Positions 8,773-17,923 are shown, numbered from the stretch's first letter. The stretch: DNA of 64,000 nucleotides from Actinoallomurus bryophytorum (GCF_006716425.1 NZ_VFOZ01000002.1:806001-870000); one strand, 5' to 3'. A program made the numbers and translations. The notes: generated by a model not told the origin, from the sequence alone.

Positions 8773-9285
8773 CTAGGACGTCAGGGCATTGACCGCCCTC
8801 GTCCTCGGCTGGAAGGGCAGGAAGCGGTCGGCGCGGTGGGGGCGGGCGGGGATCTCGGTCGCCTCGACGGCCAGCATCCGGTCGAAGCGGAACGCGCGGA
8901 TGCTCTGGCGCATGCGGCACCAGCCCACGAGGTACCAGTGCTCTCGGTGCACAAGGCAGGTCACCGGCTCCACCTCGCGGATCGTCACGTCTCCCCGTGC
9001 GTCGGCGTAGTGGAGGCGGACGACGAGCCGCGCGGTGATGGCGATGGCGGCCGTGCGGGCCCGGCGGGCGGTGGCCCCGTCGAGCGGGCTGGTCAGCGTG
9101 GCGAGCGTGGTGGCGATGACATCGGTCTCGGCCTCCAGGTCATCGAACAGATGCCGCAGTGCGCGGCGTGCGGTGGCGGACTGGGGGCCGGCGCCCAGGT
9201 GGGCGAGCGACAGCCCGAGGGCGGCTATCTCGGCGGCGGTGAGACTCGGACGGGTGCGGATCGGCAGCATCACGTTCTCGGCCAT
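8773..9285 (-). CDS. WYL-domain protein lacking the DNA-binding domain (probably truncated regulator)
   Basis: 170 residues. The C-terminal part is a WYL domain: REVEPVTCLVHREHWYLVGWCRMR followed by an FRFDRM segment, as in YafY-type regulators. Full-length relatives are about 230-330 residues and begin with a DeoR-like helix-turn-helix. Here the N-terminus starts inside the linker region (TRPSLTAAEIAALGLSLAHLG), and no helix-turn-helix is coded between ATG 9285 and the end of the next gene. It is either a decaying gene or a stand-alone ligand-binding WYL protein. Codon use is still normal, so expression is possible. Confidence 0.65.
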   Translation of the reverse strand: MAENVMLPIRTRPSLTAAEIAALGLSLAHLGAGPQSATARRALRHLFDDLEAETDVIATTLATLTSPLDGATARRARTAAIAITARLVVRLHYADARGDVTIREVEPVTCLVHREHWYLVGWCRMRQSIRAFRFDRMLAVEATEIPARPHRADRFLPFQPRTRAVNALTS

Positions 9286-9320
9286 GCCTCGATCATACGT
9301 TCGACCACTGACACTTTCAC

Positions 9321-9358
9321 GTGCCGTTTCAGGCCACAACCGCGTGCCGTTTCAGGCC
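9321..9358. repeat. short direct repeat at the peroxiredoxin 3' end
   Basis: GTGCCGTTTCAGGCC occurs at 9321-9335 and again at 9344-9358. The second copy contains the stop codon of the peroxiredoxin gene, so the first looks like a 23-bp duplication of the gene end. Confidence 0.7.
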
Positions 9359-9804
9359 CGGGCGCGCAGGACTTCCAGGGCCCGGTCGGCGTGCGCGCTC
9401 ATGCGTATCTCGCTGGAGATCACGTCAAGGACGCGCCGGTCGGTGTCGATGACGAAGGTCCTGCGACGGGTGTTCATCGGGCCGAACCTGCGGCGCACTC
9501 CGAAGAGGCGCGCGACCTCGCCATCCGGGTCGGACAGCAGGGGGAAGTCGAACGAATGCTTGCCGGTGAACTCATGCTGCTTGTCGACGTCGTCCGGGCT
9601 GATGCCCACCCGCTGCCCGCCGGCCGAGGCGAACTCCTTGGCCAGGTCGCGAAAGTGGCAGGTCTCCGCGGTGCAGCCCCCGGACATCGCGGCCGGATAG
9701 AAGAACAGCACGACCGGACCCTCGGCGAGGAGGCCGCTCAGCGTACGCGGCGCGCCCTGGTCGTCCAGGAGTTCGAAGTCAGGGGCCAAGTCTCCGGATT
9801 TCAT
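9352..9804 (-). CDS. bcp: peroxiredoxin, BCP/PrxQ type
   Basis: 150 residues, normal for bacterioferritin-comigratory-protein peroxiredoxins. Peroxidatic Cys44 and resolving Cys49 lie in SGGCTAETC, five residues apart as in the BCP two-cysteine type, followed by FRDL. The usual proline-glycine before the first Cys is replaced by Gly-Gly. The protein reduces peroxides in the cytoplasm using thioredoxin. ATG 9804 (MKSGDLAPDFEL) matches the family start. No regulator is coupled to it; the convergent-looking remnant WYL gene downstream is on the same strand. Confidence 0.92.
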   Translation of the reverse strand: MKSGDLAPDFELLDDQGAPRTLSGLLAEGPVVLFFYPAAMSGGCTAETCHFRDLAKEFASAGGQRVGISPDDVDKQHEFTGKHSFDFPLLSDPDGEVARLFGVRRRFGPMNTRRRTFVIDTDRRVLDVISSEIRMSAHADRALEVLRARA

Positions 9805-9886
9805 CCTGCGTCCTCTCCACCGAACCCACCGAACCGAAGGGGCCCGCGGCGGCCGGCGCCCACGCACCCTACCGGACAGTAACATC

Positions 9887-10309
9887 TCAACCGGGATGGG
9901 CATAGCGGTACTGCGCGGCGCGTACCTCCAGGCACAGCGCGCGCAGCTCCGCCGCCGGGCGGTCCAGGCCGTGGGCGGCGGCGTGCGGGTCCGAGCGGCG
10001 CCGGCGCAGAGTGCTGTTGAACGCGAGATCCAGGTAGGCGTGCAGCATGTACATGTGGTGGCGGATCAGCCCCAGCGCGCGTACCCGGTACTCATCGAGC
10101 TCGGCGATCCCCACCGGCTCCTCCAACTGCCACGTCAGCTGCACGAACCCGTGGCCCACACGCGTGGCCTTCCGCGCCAGGCCCACGGGGACATCGGACG
10201 TCGAAGCACAGACGCGTACGATCCGGTCGGCGTCGGGCTGCTCTTCGACGGCCCGGTCGAGCACCGCGATCAGGCGGGCGAGCTCCTCCGGGTAGGACGA
10301 GGCGGACAT
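9887..10309 (-). CDS. hypothetical protein
   Basis: 140 residues and not recognised. It is soluble, mostly helical in appearance, and rich in Arg and Leu, with a central run ALGLIRHHMYMLHAYLDLAF that may pack as a helix. No signal peptide, membrane span or metal motif is seen. It faces away from the box operon (starts diverge at 10309 and 10456), so it could share a control region with it. It lies 82 nt upstream of the peroxiredoxin start on the same strand. Confidence 0.6.
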   Translation of the reverse strand: MSASSYPEELARLIAVLDRAVEEQPDADRIVRVCASTSDVPVGLARKATRVGHGFVQLTWQLEEPVGIAELDEYRVRALGLIRHHMYMLHAYLDLAFNSTLRRRRSDPHAAAHGLDRPAAELRALCLEVRAAQYRYAHPG

Positions 10310-10455
10310 CGCGAAACCTCCGCGCGGTGACGGCGGCCTGCGGGCCGCCCCCTCACCACTGTCACCCCTACCCCGCCCCCCGGCAAGAACGATTCAGGCA
10401 TCTCGGTCACACTGTTTTTCTACAAAACCTAGACGTGGGTCGAAGGAAGTTTAGA

Positions 10456-12099
10456 ATGACTGTTGAGCCGAGCGAGGAGGATGCCATGCCGGACTCCGAG
10501 CCACCGGTCTCGTTCCAGACCCGCCCCGACCTCTACCGCCACTGGCGCATGGAGTTCGACGGTGACGTCGCCACGCTGGTGATGGACGTCGACGAGCAGG
10601 GCGGTCTGCGGCCGGGCTACGAGCTGAAGCTCAACTCCTACGACCTCGGGGTCGACATCGAGCTGTACGACGCCGTGCAGCGGCTGCGGTTCGAGCACCC
10701 CGAGGTACGCGCCGTGGTGATCACGAGCGGCGACGACAAGGTCTTCTGCGCCGGCGCGAACATCCGCATGCTGGCCGCCTCCAGCCACCCGTGGAAGGTG
10801 AACTTCTGCAAGTTCACCAACGAGACGCGCTGCGGCATCGAGGACGCGACCGAGCACTCCGGCCAGACCTACCTCGCGGCGGTGAACGGCACCGCGTCCG
10901 GCGGCGGCTACGAGATCGCGCTCGCCTGCGAGCGCATCCTGCTGATCGACGACCGCTCGGCCGCGGTCTCGCTGCCAGAGGTGCCGCTGCTCGGCGTGCT
11001 CCCCGGCACCGGCGGCCTGACGCGCGTGGTCGACAAGCGGAAGGTGCGCCGCGACCGCGCGGACGTCTTCGCGACCAAGTCCGAGGGGCTGAAGGGCCGC
11101 GCCGCGGTCGACTGGAAGCTCGTGGACGAGGCCGTCCCGCGCAGCAGGTTCGAGGAGACCGTACGCGAGCGGGCCCGGCAGGCGGCCGCCGAGTCCACGC
11201 GCTCGGGCGAGGGCGGCGTCACCCTCCCGATGCTCGAGCCGCGTATCACCGGGGACCGCATCGCGTACCGGCACGTGACCGCCGACCTCGACGGCGACAA
11301 CGGCGACCTGGTGACCATCACGATCCACGGCCCGGACAGCGCCGAGGTCCCCGACGTCATCGACGCGGACTTCTGGCCTCTCGCCATGACGCGTGAGCTC
11401 GACGACCTCATCCTGTGGCTGCGCACCAACGAGCAGGAGCGCGGCACCTGGGTGATCAAGACCGTGGGCGACATCGACGCCGTCCTCGCGCACGAGGAGT
11501 CCATGACCGCCGGCAAGGACTGGCTCACGGGCGAGATCCGGCACTACTACAAGCGCACGCTGAAGCGGCTCGACGTGACGAGCCGCAGCCTGGTGGCGCT
11601 GATCGAGCCCGGGAGCTGTTTCGCCGGGCCGCTGCTGGAGACCGCCCTCGCCTGCGACCGGCAGTACATGCTCGAAGGCGCCGAGATCGTGGTCACCGAG
11701 GCCAACGCGGAGGCCTTCCCGATGGGCAACGGCCTGAGCCGCCTCACGTCGCGCTTCCAGGGCGAGGACGGACCGCCCCCGGACGTACGCGGGCGTCGCC
11801 TGGACTCCGGAGAGGCCGAGGAGCTGGGCCTGGTGACGCTCTCCCTCGACGACATCGACTGGGAGGACGAGATCCGCATCGCACTGGAAGAACGGGCCTC
11901 CCTCAGTCCCGACGCCCTGACCGGGATGGAGGCCAACCACCGGTTCGCCGGCCCGGAGACCCTGGAGTCCAAGATCTTCGGCCGACTCTCCGCCTGGCAG
12001 AACTGGATCTTCACCCGCCCCGGAGCGTCCGGACCCGACGGTGCGCTGAGCAAGTACGGCACCGGTAAAAGAGCGACTTTCGACCGTAAGAGAGTTTGA
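10456..12099 (+). CDS. boxC: benzoyl-CoA-dihydrodiol lyase (2,3-epoxybenzoyl-CoA dihydrolase) BoxC
   Basis: 547 residues, the length of BoxC. Two crotonase-like halves are visible: the first has VFCAGANIRMLA and SGGGYEIALACERILL, the second has ALIEPGSCFAGPLLETALACDR. BoxC opens the epoxide ring of 2,3-epoxybenzoyl-CoA hydrolytically, releasing formate and an aldehyde-CoA, in aerobic benzoate breakdown. ATG 10456 has AAGGAAG six nt upstream; ATG 10486 behind GAGGAGG is an alternative that loses ten non-conserved residues. boxB follows after 2 nt. Upstream, 10405-10440 is AT-rich for this genome and likely holds the promoter. Confidence 0.93.
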   Translation: MTVEPSEEDAMPDSEPPVSFQTRPDLYRHWRMEFDGDVATLVMDVDEQGGLRPGYELKLNSYDLGVDIELYDAVQRLRFEHPEVRAVVITSGDDKVFCAGANIRMLAASSHPWKVNFCKFTNETRCGIEDATEHSGQTYLAAVNGTASGGGYEIALACERILLIDDRSAAVSLPEVPLLGVLPGTGGLTRVVDKRKVRRDRADVFATKSEGLKGRAAVDWKLVDEAVPRSRFEETVRERARQAAAESTRSGEGGVTLPMLEPRITGDRIAYRHVTADLDGDNGDLVTITIHGPDSAEVPDVIDADFWPLAMTRELDDLILWLRTNEQERGTWVIKTVGDIDAVLAHEESMTAGKDWLTGEIRHYYKRTLKRLDVTSRSLVALIEPGSCFAGPLLETALACDRQYMLEGAEIVVTEANAEAFPMGNGLSRLTSRFQGEDGPPPDVRGRRLDSGEAEELGLVTLSLDDIDWEDEIRIALEERASLSPDALTGMEANHRFAGPETLESKIFGRLSAWQNWIFTRPGASGPDGALSKYGTGKRATFDRKRV

Positions 12100-12101
12100 G
12101 C

Positions 12102-13517
12102 ATGACGACAGCGGACTACCAGGAGAAGATCCCGAACAACGTCGGGCTCGCCGACGATCGGCGGTTGCAGCGGGCGCTGGAGTCCTGGCAGCCGGGGTTC
12201 CGCGACTGGTGGGCCGAGATGGGTCCCGAGCTCCCGACCGAGGACGTCTACCTGCGCACCGCGGTGAACGTCGGCCGTGAGGGCTGGGCGCATTTCGGGC
12301 ACGTGCCGGTGAGCGAATACCGCTGGGGCGTCTTCCTGGCCGAACCGCGGCCCGACCGGCGCATCGCGTTCGGCGAGCACAAGGGCGAGCCGGTCTGGCA
12401 GAAGGTGCCCGGTGAGTACCGCGCCGCGCTGCAGCGCCTCATCGTGATCCAGGGCGACACCGAGCCGGCGAGCGTCGAGCAGCAGCGGCGGCTCGGGCAC
12501 AACGCCCCCAGCCTGTACGACCTGCGCAACCTGTTCCAGGTCAACGTCGAGGAGGGCCGCCACCTGTGGGCGATGGTCTACCTCCTGCACGCCTTCTTCG
12601 GCCGCGAGGGCCGGGAGGAGGCCGGTGAGCTGCTGCGCCGCAACTCCGGCAGCGAGGACTCCCCGCGCATCCTGGGGGCGTTCAACGAGGAGACGCCCGA
12701 CTGGCTGTCCTTCTTCATGTTCACCTACTTCACCGACCGGGACGGCAAGTACCAGCTCGGCACGCTGAAGGAGAGCGGCTTCGACCCGCTGTCGCGCACG
12801 TGTGAGTTCATGCTCAAGGAAGAGGCCCACCACATGTTCGTGGGCACGACGGGCATCGACCGCGTGGTCGGGCGCACCGCGCGGCTCATGGTCGAGCACG
12901 ACACCGACGACGCCGGCCCGCACGGCGCGGTGCCGCTGCACGTCATCCAGAAGTACCTCAACTTCCACTACAGCGTGAGCCTGGACCTGTTCGGCGGCGA
13001 GACCTCGACGAACGTCGCCAACTACTACTCCGCCGGGGTGAAGGGCCGCTGGCAGGAGGAGCGCCGCAAGGACGACCACCGGCTCACGGACACCGGAGCG
13101 TTCGTCGACACCGTCGACGACGGCAGGCCGTCGACGGTCGAGGTAGAGGCGCTGACCGCGCTCAACACCGACCTGCGCGATGAGTACATCGACGACTGCG
13201 AGAGCGGCGTCAAGCGCTGGAACCGCATCCTGTCCGACGCCGGGCTCCCCCAGCGCCTGGCCCTGCCGCACCGCGGGTTCAACCGGTATGTCGGCGCCTT
13301 CGCCGGGATCAACCTCTCGCCCACCGGCGAGGTGCTGACGGACGGCGAGTGGGAGGCGCGCAGGAGCGCCTGGCTGCCGACCGACGCGGACAAGGCGTTC
13401 GTCGCTTCCCTGATGCACCCCGTGTACGAGCCCGGTAAGATCGCAAGTTGGCTCGAACCCCCACGAAACGGCATTAATGGCAAGCCGTTCGACTACGAGT
13501 ACGTCCACTTCCTCTAA
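12102..13517 (+). CDS. boxB: benzoyl-CoA 2,3-epoxidase, oxygenase component BoxB
   Basis: 471 residues, the family length. Di-iron ligand motifs are visible in two helices: NVEEGRHLWAM (about residue 150) and KEEAHHMFVG (about 240). BoxB inserts oxygen into benzoyl-CoA to make the 2,3-epoxide, drawing electrons from the reductase BoxA. It begins 2 nt after boxC ends, indicating one transcript. No boxA-like ferredoxin/FAD reductase gene is present anywhere in this window, so electrons must come from a gene elsewhere. Confidence 0.94.
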   Translation: MTTADYQEKIPNNVGLADDRRLQRALESWQPGFRDWWAEMGPELPTEDVYLRTAVNVGREGWAHFGHVPVSEYRWGVFLAEPRPDRRIAFGEHKGEPVWQKVPGEYRAALQRLIVIQGDTEPASVEQQRRLGHNAPSLYDLRNLFQVNVEEGRHLWAMVYLLHAFFGREGREEAGELLRRNSGSEDSPRILGAFNEETPDWLSFFMFTYFTDRDGKYQLGTLKESGFDPLSRTCEFMLKEEAHHMFVGTTGIDRVVGRTARLMVEHDTDDAGPHGAVPLHVIQKYLNFHYSVSLDLFGGETSTNVANYYSAGVKGRWQEERRKDDHRLTDTGAFVDTVDDGRPSTVEVEALTALNTDLRDEYIDDCESGVKRWNRILSDAGLPQRLALPHRGFNRYVGAFAGINLSPTGEVLTDGEWEARRSAWLPTDADKAFVASLMHPVYEPGKIASWLEPPRNGINGKPFDYEYVHFL

Positions 13518-13543
13518 GGGTTCTTCTCCAGGGGCGTGATCCG

Positions 13544-15097
13544 GTGTTCAACGCGTGCACCTATCTGGTCGACCGGCATGTCGAGTCCGGCGGCGGCGAC
13601 CGTACGGCGGTGACCGGGCCCGGCGGCACCCTCACCTACGCCGAGCTGCTCGCCCGCGTACGCCAGATGGCCTCGGGCCTGCGCGACCTGGGCGTACGGC
13701 CCGAGGAACGCGTCCTGATCTACATGCCCGACTCCCCCGACATGCTGGCGCTCATCCTCGGGGCGATGCGTATCGGCGCGGTGCCCGTCCCGGTGTCGAC
13801 CATGATGACCGCCAAGGACCTCGCCGAGGTGCTGCGGGACTCGAGGGCGCGGGTGCTGGCGGCCGGAGCGGAGTTCGCCGCCGCCGCCGCCGAGGAGGCC
13901 GCGGCGGAGGCCCCCGACCTGGCCGCGTTCGCGCTGACCGGCGACACACCGCCGCGGGCGCCGGAGTGGGCGCAGAGCCACCTGCTGGACAAGATCGCCG
14001 AGAGCGGCGGATCCGGCGACCCGTACCCCACGAGCCCGGACTCCAGCGCCCTGTGGCTCTACACGTCCGGCACCACCGGCCTGCCGAAGGCCGCCGTACA
14101 CCGGCACGCCTCGATCCGGTCGGTCTGCGAGACGTACGGCACGCAGGTGCTCGGGATCGTCCCCGACGACCGCTGCCTGTCGGTGCCCAAGCTCTTCTTC
14201 GCGTACGGCATCGGCAACTCCTGCTTCTTCCCGCTGTCCGTGGGGGCCTCGGCCGTCCTCGAACCCGCACGCCCGACGCCCGCCCTCATCGCCGAGCGCC
14301 TGGTCGAGGAGCGCCCGACCCTGTTCTTCGGCGTACCGACCTTCTACGCCGCGCTGCTCGCCGCCGACCTGCCCGCCGACACATTCGCCTCCGTACGGCA
14401 GGCGGTCTCGGCGGGCGAGCCGCTGCCCGCGCCGATCCTGCGGCGGTTCGCCGAGCGGTACGGCGTGGAGATCCTGGACGGCATCGGCGCGACCGAGGCG
14501 CTGCACATCTTCGTCTCCAACCGTCCCGGGGAGGTACGCCCGGGGACGACCGGCGTGCCCGTGCCCGGCTACGACGTACGGATCGTCGACGACGGCGGCG
14601 CCGAGGTGCCGCGCGGAACGCCGGGCCACCTCATGGTGCGCGGCGACTCGATCGCCACCGGCTACTGGTGCCGTACCGCGGTGACCCGCCAGATCTTCCA
14701 GGGCGAGTGGCTGCGCACCGGGGACACGTACGCGGCGGACGAGGACGGGTCCCTGCGCTTCCTGGGCCGCTCCGACGACATGATCAAGGCAGGCGGCATC
14801 TGGGTCTCGCCGAGCGAGGTCGAGGCGCGGCTGCTGGAGCACCCCGGGGTCGCGCAGGCCGTGGTGGTCGCGGTCCCGGACGGGGACGGCCTGGACAAAC
14901 CGGTCGCCGGCGTCGTACGCGCCGAGGGCTCGGCGGTGACCGAGGAAGAGATCATCGCGTTCTGCCGGGAGGACCTGGCCGCGTTCAAGCGCCCCCGCGC
15001 GGTGTTCTTCCTGGAGACCCTGCCGACCACCGCGACCGGGAAGATCCAGCGGTACGTCCTGCGTGACGCGCTGCGGGACAGCGGCTTCGCCCCCTGA
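13544..15097 (+). CDS. benzoate-CoA ligase family AMP-forming enzyme
   Basis: 517 residues of the ANL superfamily. The phosphate-binding loop YTSGTTGLPKA spans 173-183, a GIGATE segment forms part of the adenylate pocket, RTGDTY marks the hinge region, and the C-terminal catalytic Lys lies in TATGKIQRYVLR. The sequence fits benzoate-CoA ligases, and its place 26 nt behind boxB makes benzoate activation the natural role. It would supply benzoyl-CoA to BoxB. GTG 13544 is the start. Hydroxy- or aminobenzoate specificity cannot be excluded. Confidence 0.9.
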   Translation: MFNACTYLVDRHVESGGGDRTAVTGPGGTLTYAELLARVRQMASGLRDLGVRPEERVLIYMPDSPDMLALILGAMRIGAVPVPVSTMMTAKDLAEVLRDSRARVLAAGAEFAAAAAEEAAAEAPDLAAFALTGDTPPRAPEWAQSHLLDKIAESGGSGDPYPTSPDSSALWLYTSGTTGLPKAAVHRHASIRSVCETYGTQVLGIVPDDRCLSVPKLFFAYGIGNSCFFPLSVGASAVLEPARPTPALIAERLVEERPTLFFGVPTFYAALLAADLPADTFASVRQAVSAGEPLPAPILRRFAERYGVEILDGIGATEALHIFVSNRPGEVRPGTTGVPVPGYDVRIVDDGGAEVPRGTPGHLMVRGDSIATGYWCRTAVTRQIFQGEWLRTGDTYAADEDGSLRFLGRSDDMIKAGGIWVSPSEVEARLLEHPGVAQAVVVAVPDGDGLDKPVAGVVRAEGSAVTEEEIIAFCREDLAAFKRPRAVFFLETLPTTATGKIQRYVLRDALRDSGFAP

Positions 15098-15214
15098 CCG
15101 GAGAGTGGTCCGATCCCGCCCGGGGACGGGCCGGGAACGCCTCCGTGACCCGCACCCGCGTTTGGGTCCCCTCTCACCGGGGAGTCTGGGTGCAGACTTC
15201 AGGAGGTACTTCAC

Positions 15215-16048
15215 ATGACCGCTCAAGAGGCGCGTGCCAGAGCCGCGGGCAACGGAGTGTCGGCCAGTTCGGCCTTCCGCGCGCTCGGCCGGGCAGGGTT
15301 GGCCGCACGGGGTGTCATCTATATTCTCGTCGGCGCGCTGGCCGTCCAGATCGCCTTCGGGAAGAGCGGCGGCAAGGAGGCCGACCGGCAGGGTGCGCTG
15401 CAGACCGTGGCCGGCACGCCCGGCGGCACGATCCTGCTGTGGCTGCTGGCGATCGGGCTGGCCGGAATGGCCCTGTGGCGCTTCAGCGAGGCCGTCTGGG
15501 GCCAGGCGGGGCCGGACGGCGACAAGGCGACCAAGCGCCTGAACTCCCTCGGCCGTGGGATCTTCTACGCCGTCGTCTGCGCCAGCACGGTGGCGTTCAT
15601 CATCGGCGCGGGCGGTCCCGGCTCCAGCGACAAGAAGTCGCGGGACTACTCGGGCAAGGCGATGCACGATATCCCCGGCGGCCGCTGGCTCGTCCTGCTC
15701 GTCGGGCTCGGCCTCGTCGCGGGCGGCATCGGCATCGCCGTCTCTGCCATGAAGACCAAGTTCGAGAAGAAGCTCAACACGCACCAGATGAGCCCGGCGG
15801 TCCGCAAGACCGTCAAGACCCTCGGCGTGGTGGGCAAGACGACGCGAGCACTGGTGTACGCCTCGGCCGGCGCCTTCTTCGCCTATGCCGCCATCAAGTT
15901 CGACCCCGGTAAGGCCAAGGGCGTGGACGGCACGCTGCGGCAGTTCGCCCACACTCCGGTGGGGCCGTGGCTACTGGTGCTGATCGCGCTCGGACTGATC
16001 GTGTTCGGCCTCTACTCATTCTGCGAGGCCCGCTGGCGACGGGTCTGA
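15215..16048 (+). CDS. DUF1206 integral membrane protein
   Basis: 277 residues with six membrane segments arranged as three repeated pairs: about 24-50/70-90, 110-130/150-175 and 200-220/245-265. Each repeat begins with a G-R-x-x-x-x-G/Y-x-x-x-G type motif (for example LGRAGLAARGVIYILVGALA), which is the DUF1206 pattern. Function of the family is unknown. It has its own strong ribosome site (AGGAGG, 15201-15206) and a 117-nt upstream gap, so it may not belong to the box transcript. Confidence 0.88.
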   Translation: MTAQEARARAAGNGVSASSAFRALGRAGLAARGVIYILVGALAVQIAFGKSGGKEADRQGALQTVAGTPGGTILLWLLAIGLAGMALWRFSEAVWGQAGPDGDKATKRLNSLGRGIFYAVVCASTVAFIIGAGGPGSSDKKSRDYSGKAMHDIPGGRWLVLLVGLGLVAGGIGIAVSAMKTKFEKKLNTHQMSPAVRKTVKTLGVVGKTTRALVYASAGAFFAYAAIKFDPGKAKGVDGTLRQFAHTPVGPWLLVLIALGLIVFGLYSFCEARWRRV

Positions 16049-16059
16049 GAGCCGAACGC

Positions 16060-16125
16060 GGCGACCGTCCCTCTCGTACCGGCAGTCCCTGGGCTGACCG
16101 AAGCGGTGCGACCGGGACGGTCGCC
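16060..16125. terminator. bidirectional terminator-like hairpin
   Basis: Perfect 12-bp arms, GGCGACCGTCCC (16060-16071) and GGGACGGTCGCC (16114-16125), flank a 42-nt loop. They lie between the convergent DUF1206 and PaaX genes and could end both transcripts. Confidence 0.6.
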
Positions 16126-16148
16126 GTTCACGTTCGTGTGGCGTCGGC

Positions 16149-16997
16149 TCAGGGGTGGGTCAGCTCGCGCCAGCGGAGCTGGGCGCCGGTGGCCCAGTCG
16201 GCGTGACGGGCGTCGAACAACTCACGTGCCTGGTCGCCGATCCAGGCCTTGGGGAGCAGCTCGGCCGGGAGCCGCGGGTCCAGGAACGGGAAGCGGCGCC
16301 ACTCGTGCACCAGGCGTGTCTGGGCGAGCATGGTGTCGTGTGAGGAGGCCGGCTGCGGATCGTCGAACGCGCTGACGAACCCGGCGTACTGCGCGGCCAC
16401 GGCGTCGAGATCCCACGCGCGGCGCACCATCTCCTGCTCGCTGCCGACCGCCGCGAACCTCGCCGTGAACGACATGGCCCCGGTGTCCAGGCCGAGCCCC
16501 TCGACGACCGCGCGTACCTCGGCCTCCCTCGACGGGAGCGGTGAGATCCACATCCCGGGGCCGGGCGAGCCGAAGCCCGCCCAGGTCAGCTTGGTACGGA
16601 GCTTGTGCCGGAGCCTGCGCTTGGACTCGGGCACCGAGACGTACAGGATCAGCCACAGGCCGTCCCACGCGGGAGCGGGCGCGCCGAAGGCGTAGATGCG
16701 CTCAGCGCCCTCGGTGAGCAGGCGGCGGCCCGAAGAGGTGAGCGACCAGCGGACGCTGCGCCCGACACGCTCGGAGGCCAGCCATCCGTCGGCGGCCGTA
16801 CGGGCCAGGGCCTGGCGTGCGGACTTCTCCTCCACGCCCAGGCTGTCGAGCACCTCGACGATCGTGGCCGTCCACACGGGGGCGTTCTGCGGGAGGACGA
16901 ACTCGCCGAGCAGGGTGAGGAGCAGTGAGCGTGCACTCGTCTCCCCCACGGCATGGCGACGGCTCAGCGTGGGGCGAGTGACGGTCACAGGTTTCAC
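16149..16997 (-). CDS. PaaX-family transcriptional regulator
   Basis: 282 residues. The N-terminal winged helix (about residues 20-95, ARSLLLTLLGEFVLPQ, and the wing RSVRWSLTSSGRRLL) is followed by the PaaX central and C-terminal domains (YVSVPESKRRLRHKLRTKL; LPAELLPKAWIGDQARELF). Classical PaaX represses phenylacetate genes and senses phenylacetyl-CoA; relatives sense other aryl-CoA compounds. Its closeness to benzoyl-CoA genes suggests control of aromatic catabolism here. GTG 16997 is chosen because it places the start just before conserved sequence. It diverges from an amidohydrolase. Confidence 0.88.
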   Translation of the reverse strand: MKPVTVTRPTLSRRHAVGETSARSLLLTLLGEFVLPQNAPVWTATIVEVLDSLGVEEKSARQALARTAADGWLASERVGRSVRWSLTSSGRRLLTEGAERIYAFGAPAPAWDGLWLILYVSVPESKRRLRHKLRTKLTWAGFGSPGPGMWISPLPSREAEVRAVVEGLGLDTGAMSFTARFAAVGSEQEMVRRAWDLDAVAAQYAGFVSAFDDPQPASSHDTMLAQTRLVHEWRRFPFLDPRLPAELLPKAWIGDQARELFDARHADWATGAQLRWRELTHP

Positions 16998-17062
16998 TCT
17001 ACAGATGCCTGGTGCATCATGGCCGGGGAGTAGAACATGGCGCCGAGGATTGGGACGACATT

Positions 17063-17923
17063 GTGATCGATGGCCATTTGCTCGTCGATGCGCACATGCA
17101 CGTCGCACGGCTGCCGACGCTCAAGCGCGCCTGGCACGAGTGGGCCACCGACTTCGGCGACCGTGCCGTCATCGAGCGAGTGTACGACGCCGCCGGCACG
17201 CCCGTCCCGGCGATGTTCGGTGAGCTGCTGGACGAGGAGGGCGTCGACGTCGCGCTGATGTTGTGCGAGTACAGCCCCAAGGCGACCGGCATCCAGCCCA
17301 TCGAGGACCTGCTGCCGCTGGCCGCCCACGACCCGGGACGCATGCGCCTGGTCGCGAACCTCAATCCGCACCTGCACTTTCCCGTCGCCGAGGAGGTCGA
17401 GCGCCAGCTCGGCCTGGGCGCCGTCGCGTTGAAGATCCATCCGGTGCACGGCGGCTTCCCGGCCAACGACCGTGCGCTCTACCCGGCGTACGAGGTGTGC
17501 CGGGCGCGCGGGGTACCCGTGGTGGTGCACTGCGGCACCAGCAGCTTCCCCGGCTCGACGAACGGCTACGCCGACCCGGTGCTGCTGGACGAGGTGCTGC
17601 GCGACTTCCCGACGCTGAACGTCGTGCTCGCCCACGGCGGCCGCGGCTGGTGGTACGACGCCGCGGCCTTCCTCGCGCTGTCGCGGAAGACGGTGTGGAT
17701 CGAGCTGTCGGGGTTGCCGCCGCGACGGCTGCCGGAGTACTACGCACGGCACGACTGGCGCCGTCTCTCACGCCGCTTCGTCTTCGGCACCGACTGGCCC
17801 GGCGTCCCGGGCATCGCCGCCAACGCCCGCGCGGTGGCCAGGCTCTGCCCCGACGAGGAGACCGCCGGTCTCGTGCTGGGCGGAAACGCCCTGGAGGTCT
17901 ACAACCTCGCCGCGGGCGGGTGA
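17063..17923 (+). CDS. amidohydrolase-2 family metal-dependent hydrolase
   Basis: 286 residues. An HxH metal motif stands at the start (DAHMHVA, His11 and His13), followed by VALKIHPVHGGF, PVVVHCGTSSF and FGTDWPG with the metal-binding Asp near the end. This is the ACMSD/2-pyrone-dicarboxylate-hydrolase-like amidohydrolase pattern, acting by hydrolysis or non-oxidative decarboxylation of small carboxylic acids. GTG 17063 is preferred; GTG 17012 would add 17 non-conserved residues. It is divergent from the PaaX regulator and may be its target in a lower aromatic route. Confidence 0.82.
   Translation: MIDGHLLVDAHMHVARLPTLKRAWHEWATDFGDRAVIERVYDAAGTPVPAMFGELLDEEGVDVALMLCEYSPKATGIQPIEDLLPLAAHDPGRMRLVANLNPHLHFPVAEEVERQLGLGAVALKIHPVHGGFPANDRALYPAYEVCRARGVPVVVHCGTSSFPGSTNGYADPVLLDEVLRDFPTLNVVLAHGGRGWWYDAAAFLALSRKTVWIELSGLPPRRLPEYYARHDWRRLSRRFVFGTDWPGVPGIAANARAVARLCPDEETAGLVLGGNALEVYNLAAGG

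Noticed and set aside
11547-13508. 653-codon open frame on the minus strand
   Set aside because: Antisense to boxC/boxB, which have clear motifs; long antisense frames arise from GC-rich third positions.
13514-15952. 812-codon open frame on the minus strand
   Set aside because: Antisense to the benzoate-CoA ligase and DUF1206 genes; no recognisable domain, composition biased to Arg/Gly/Val.
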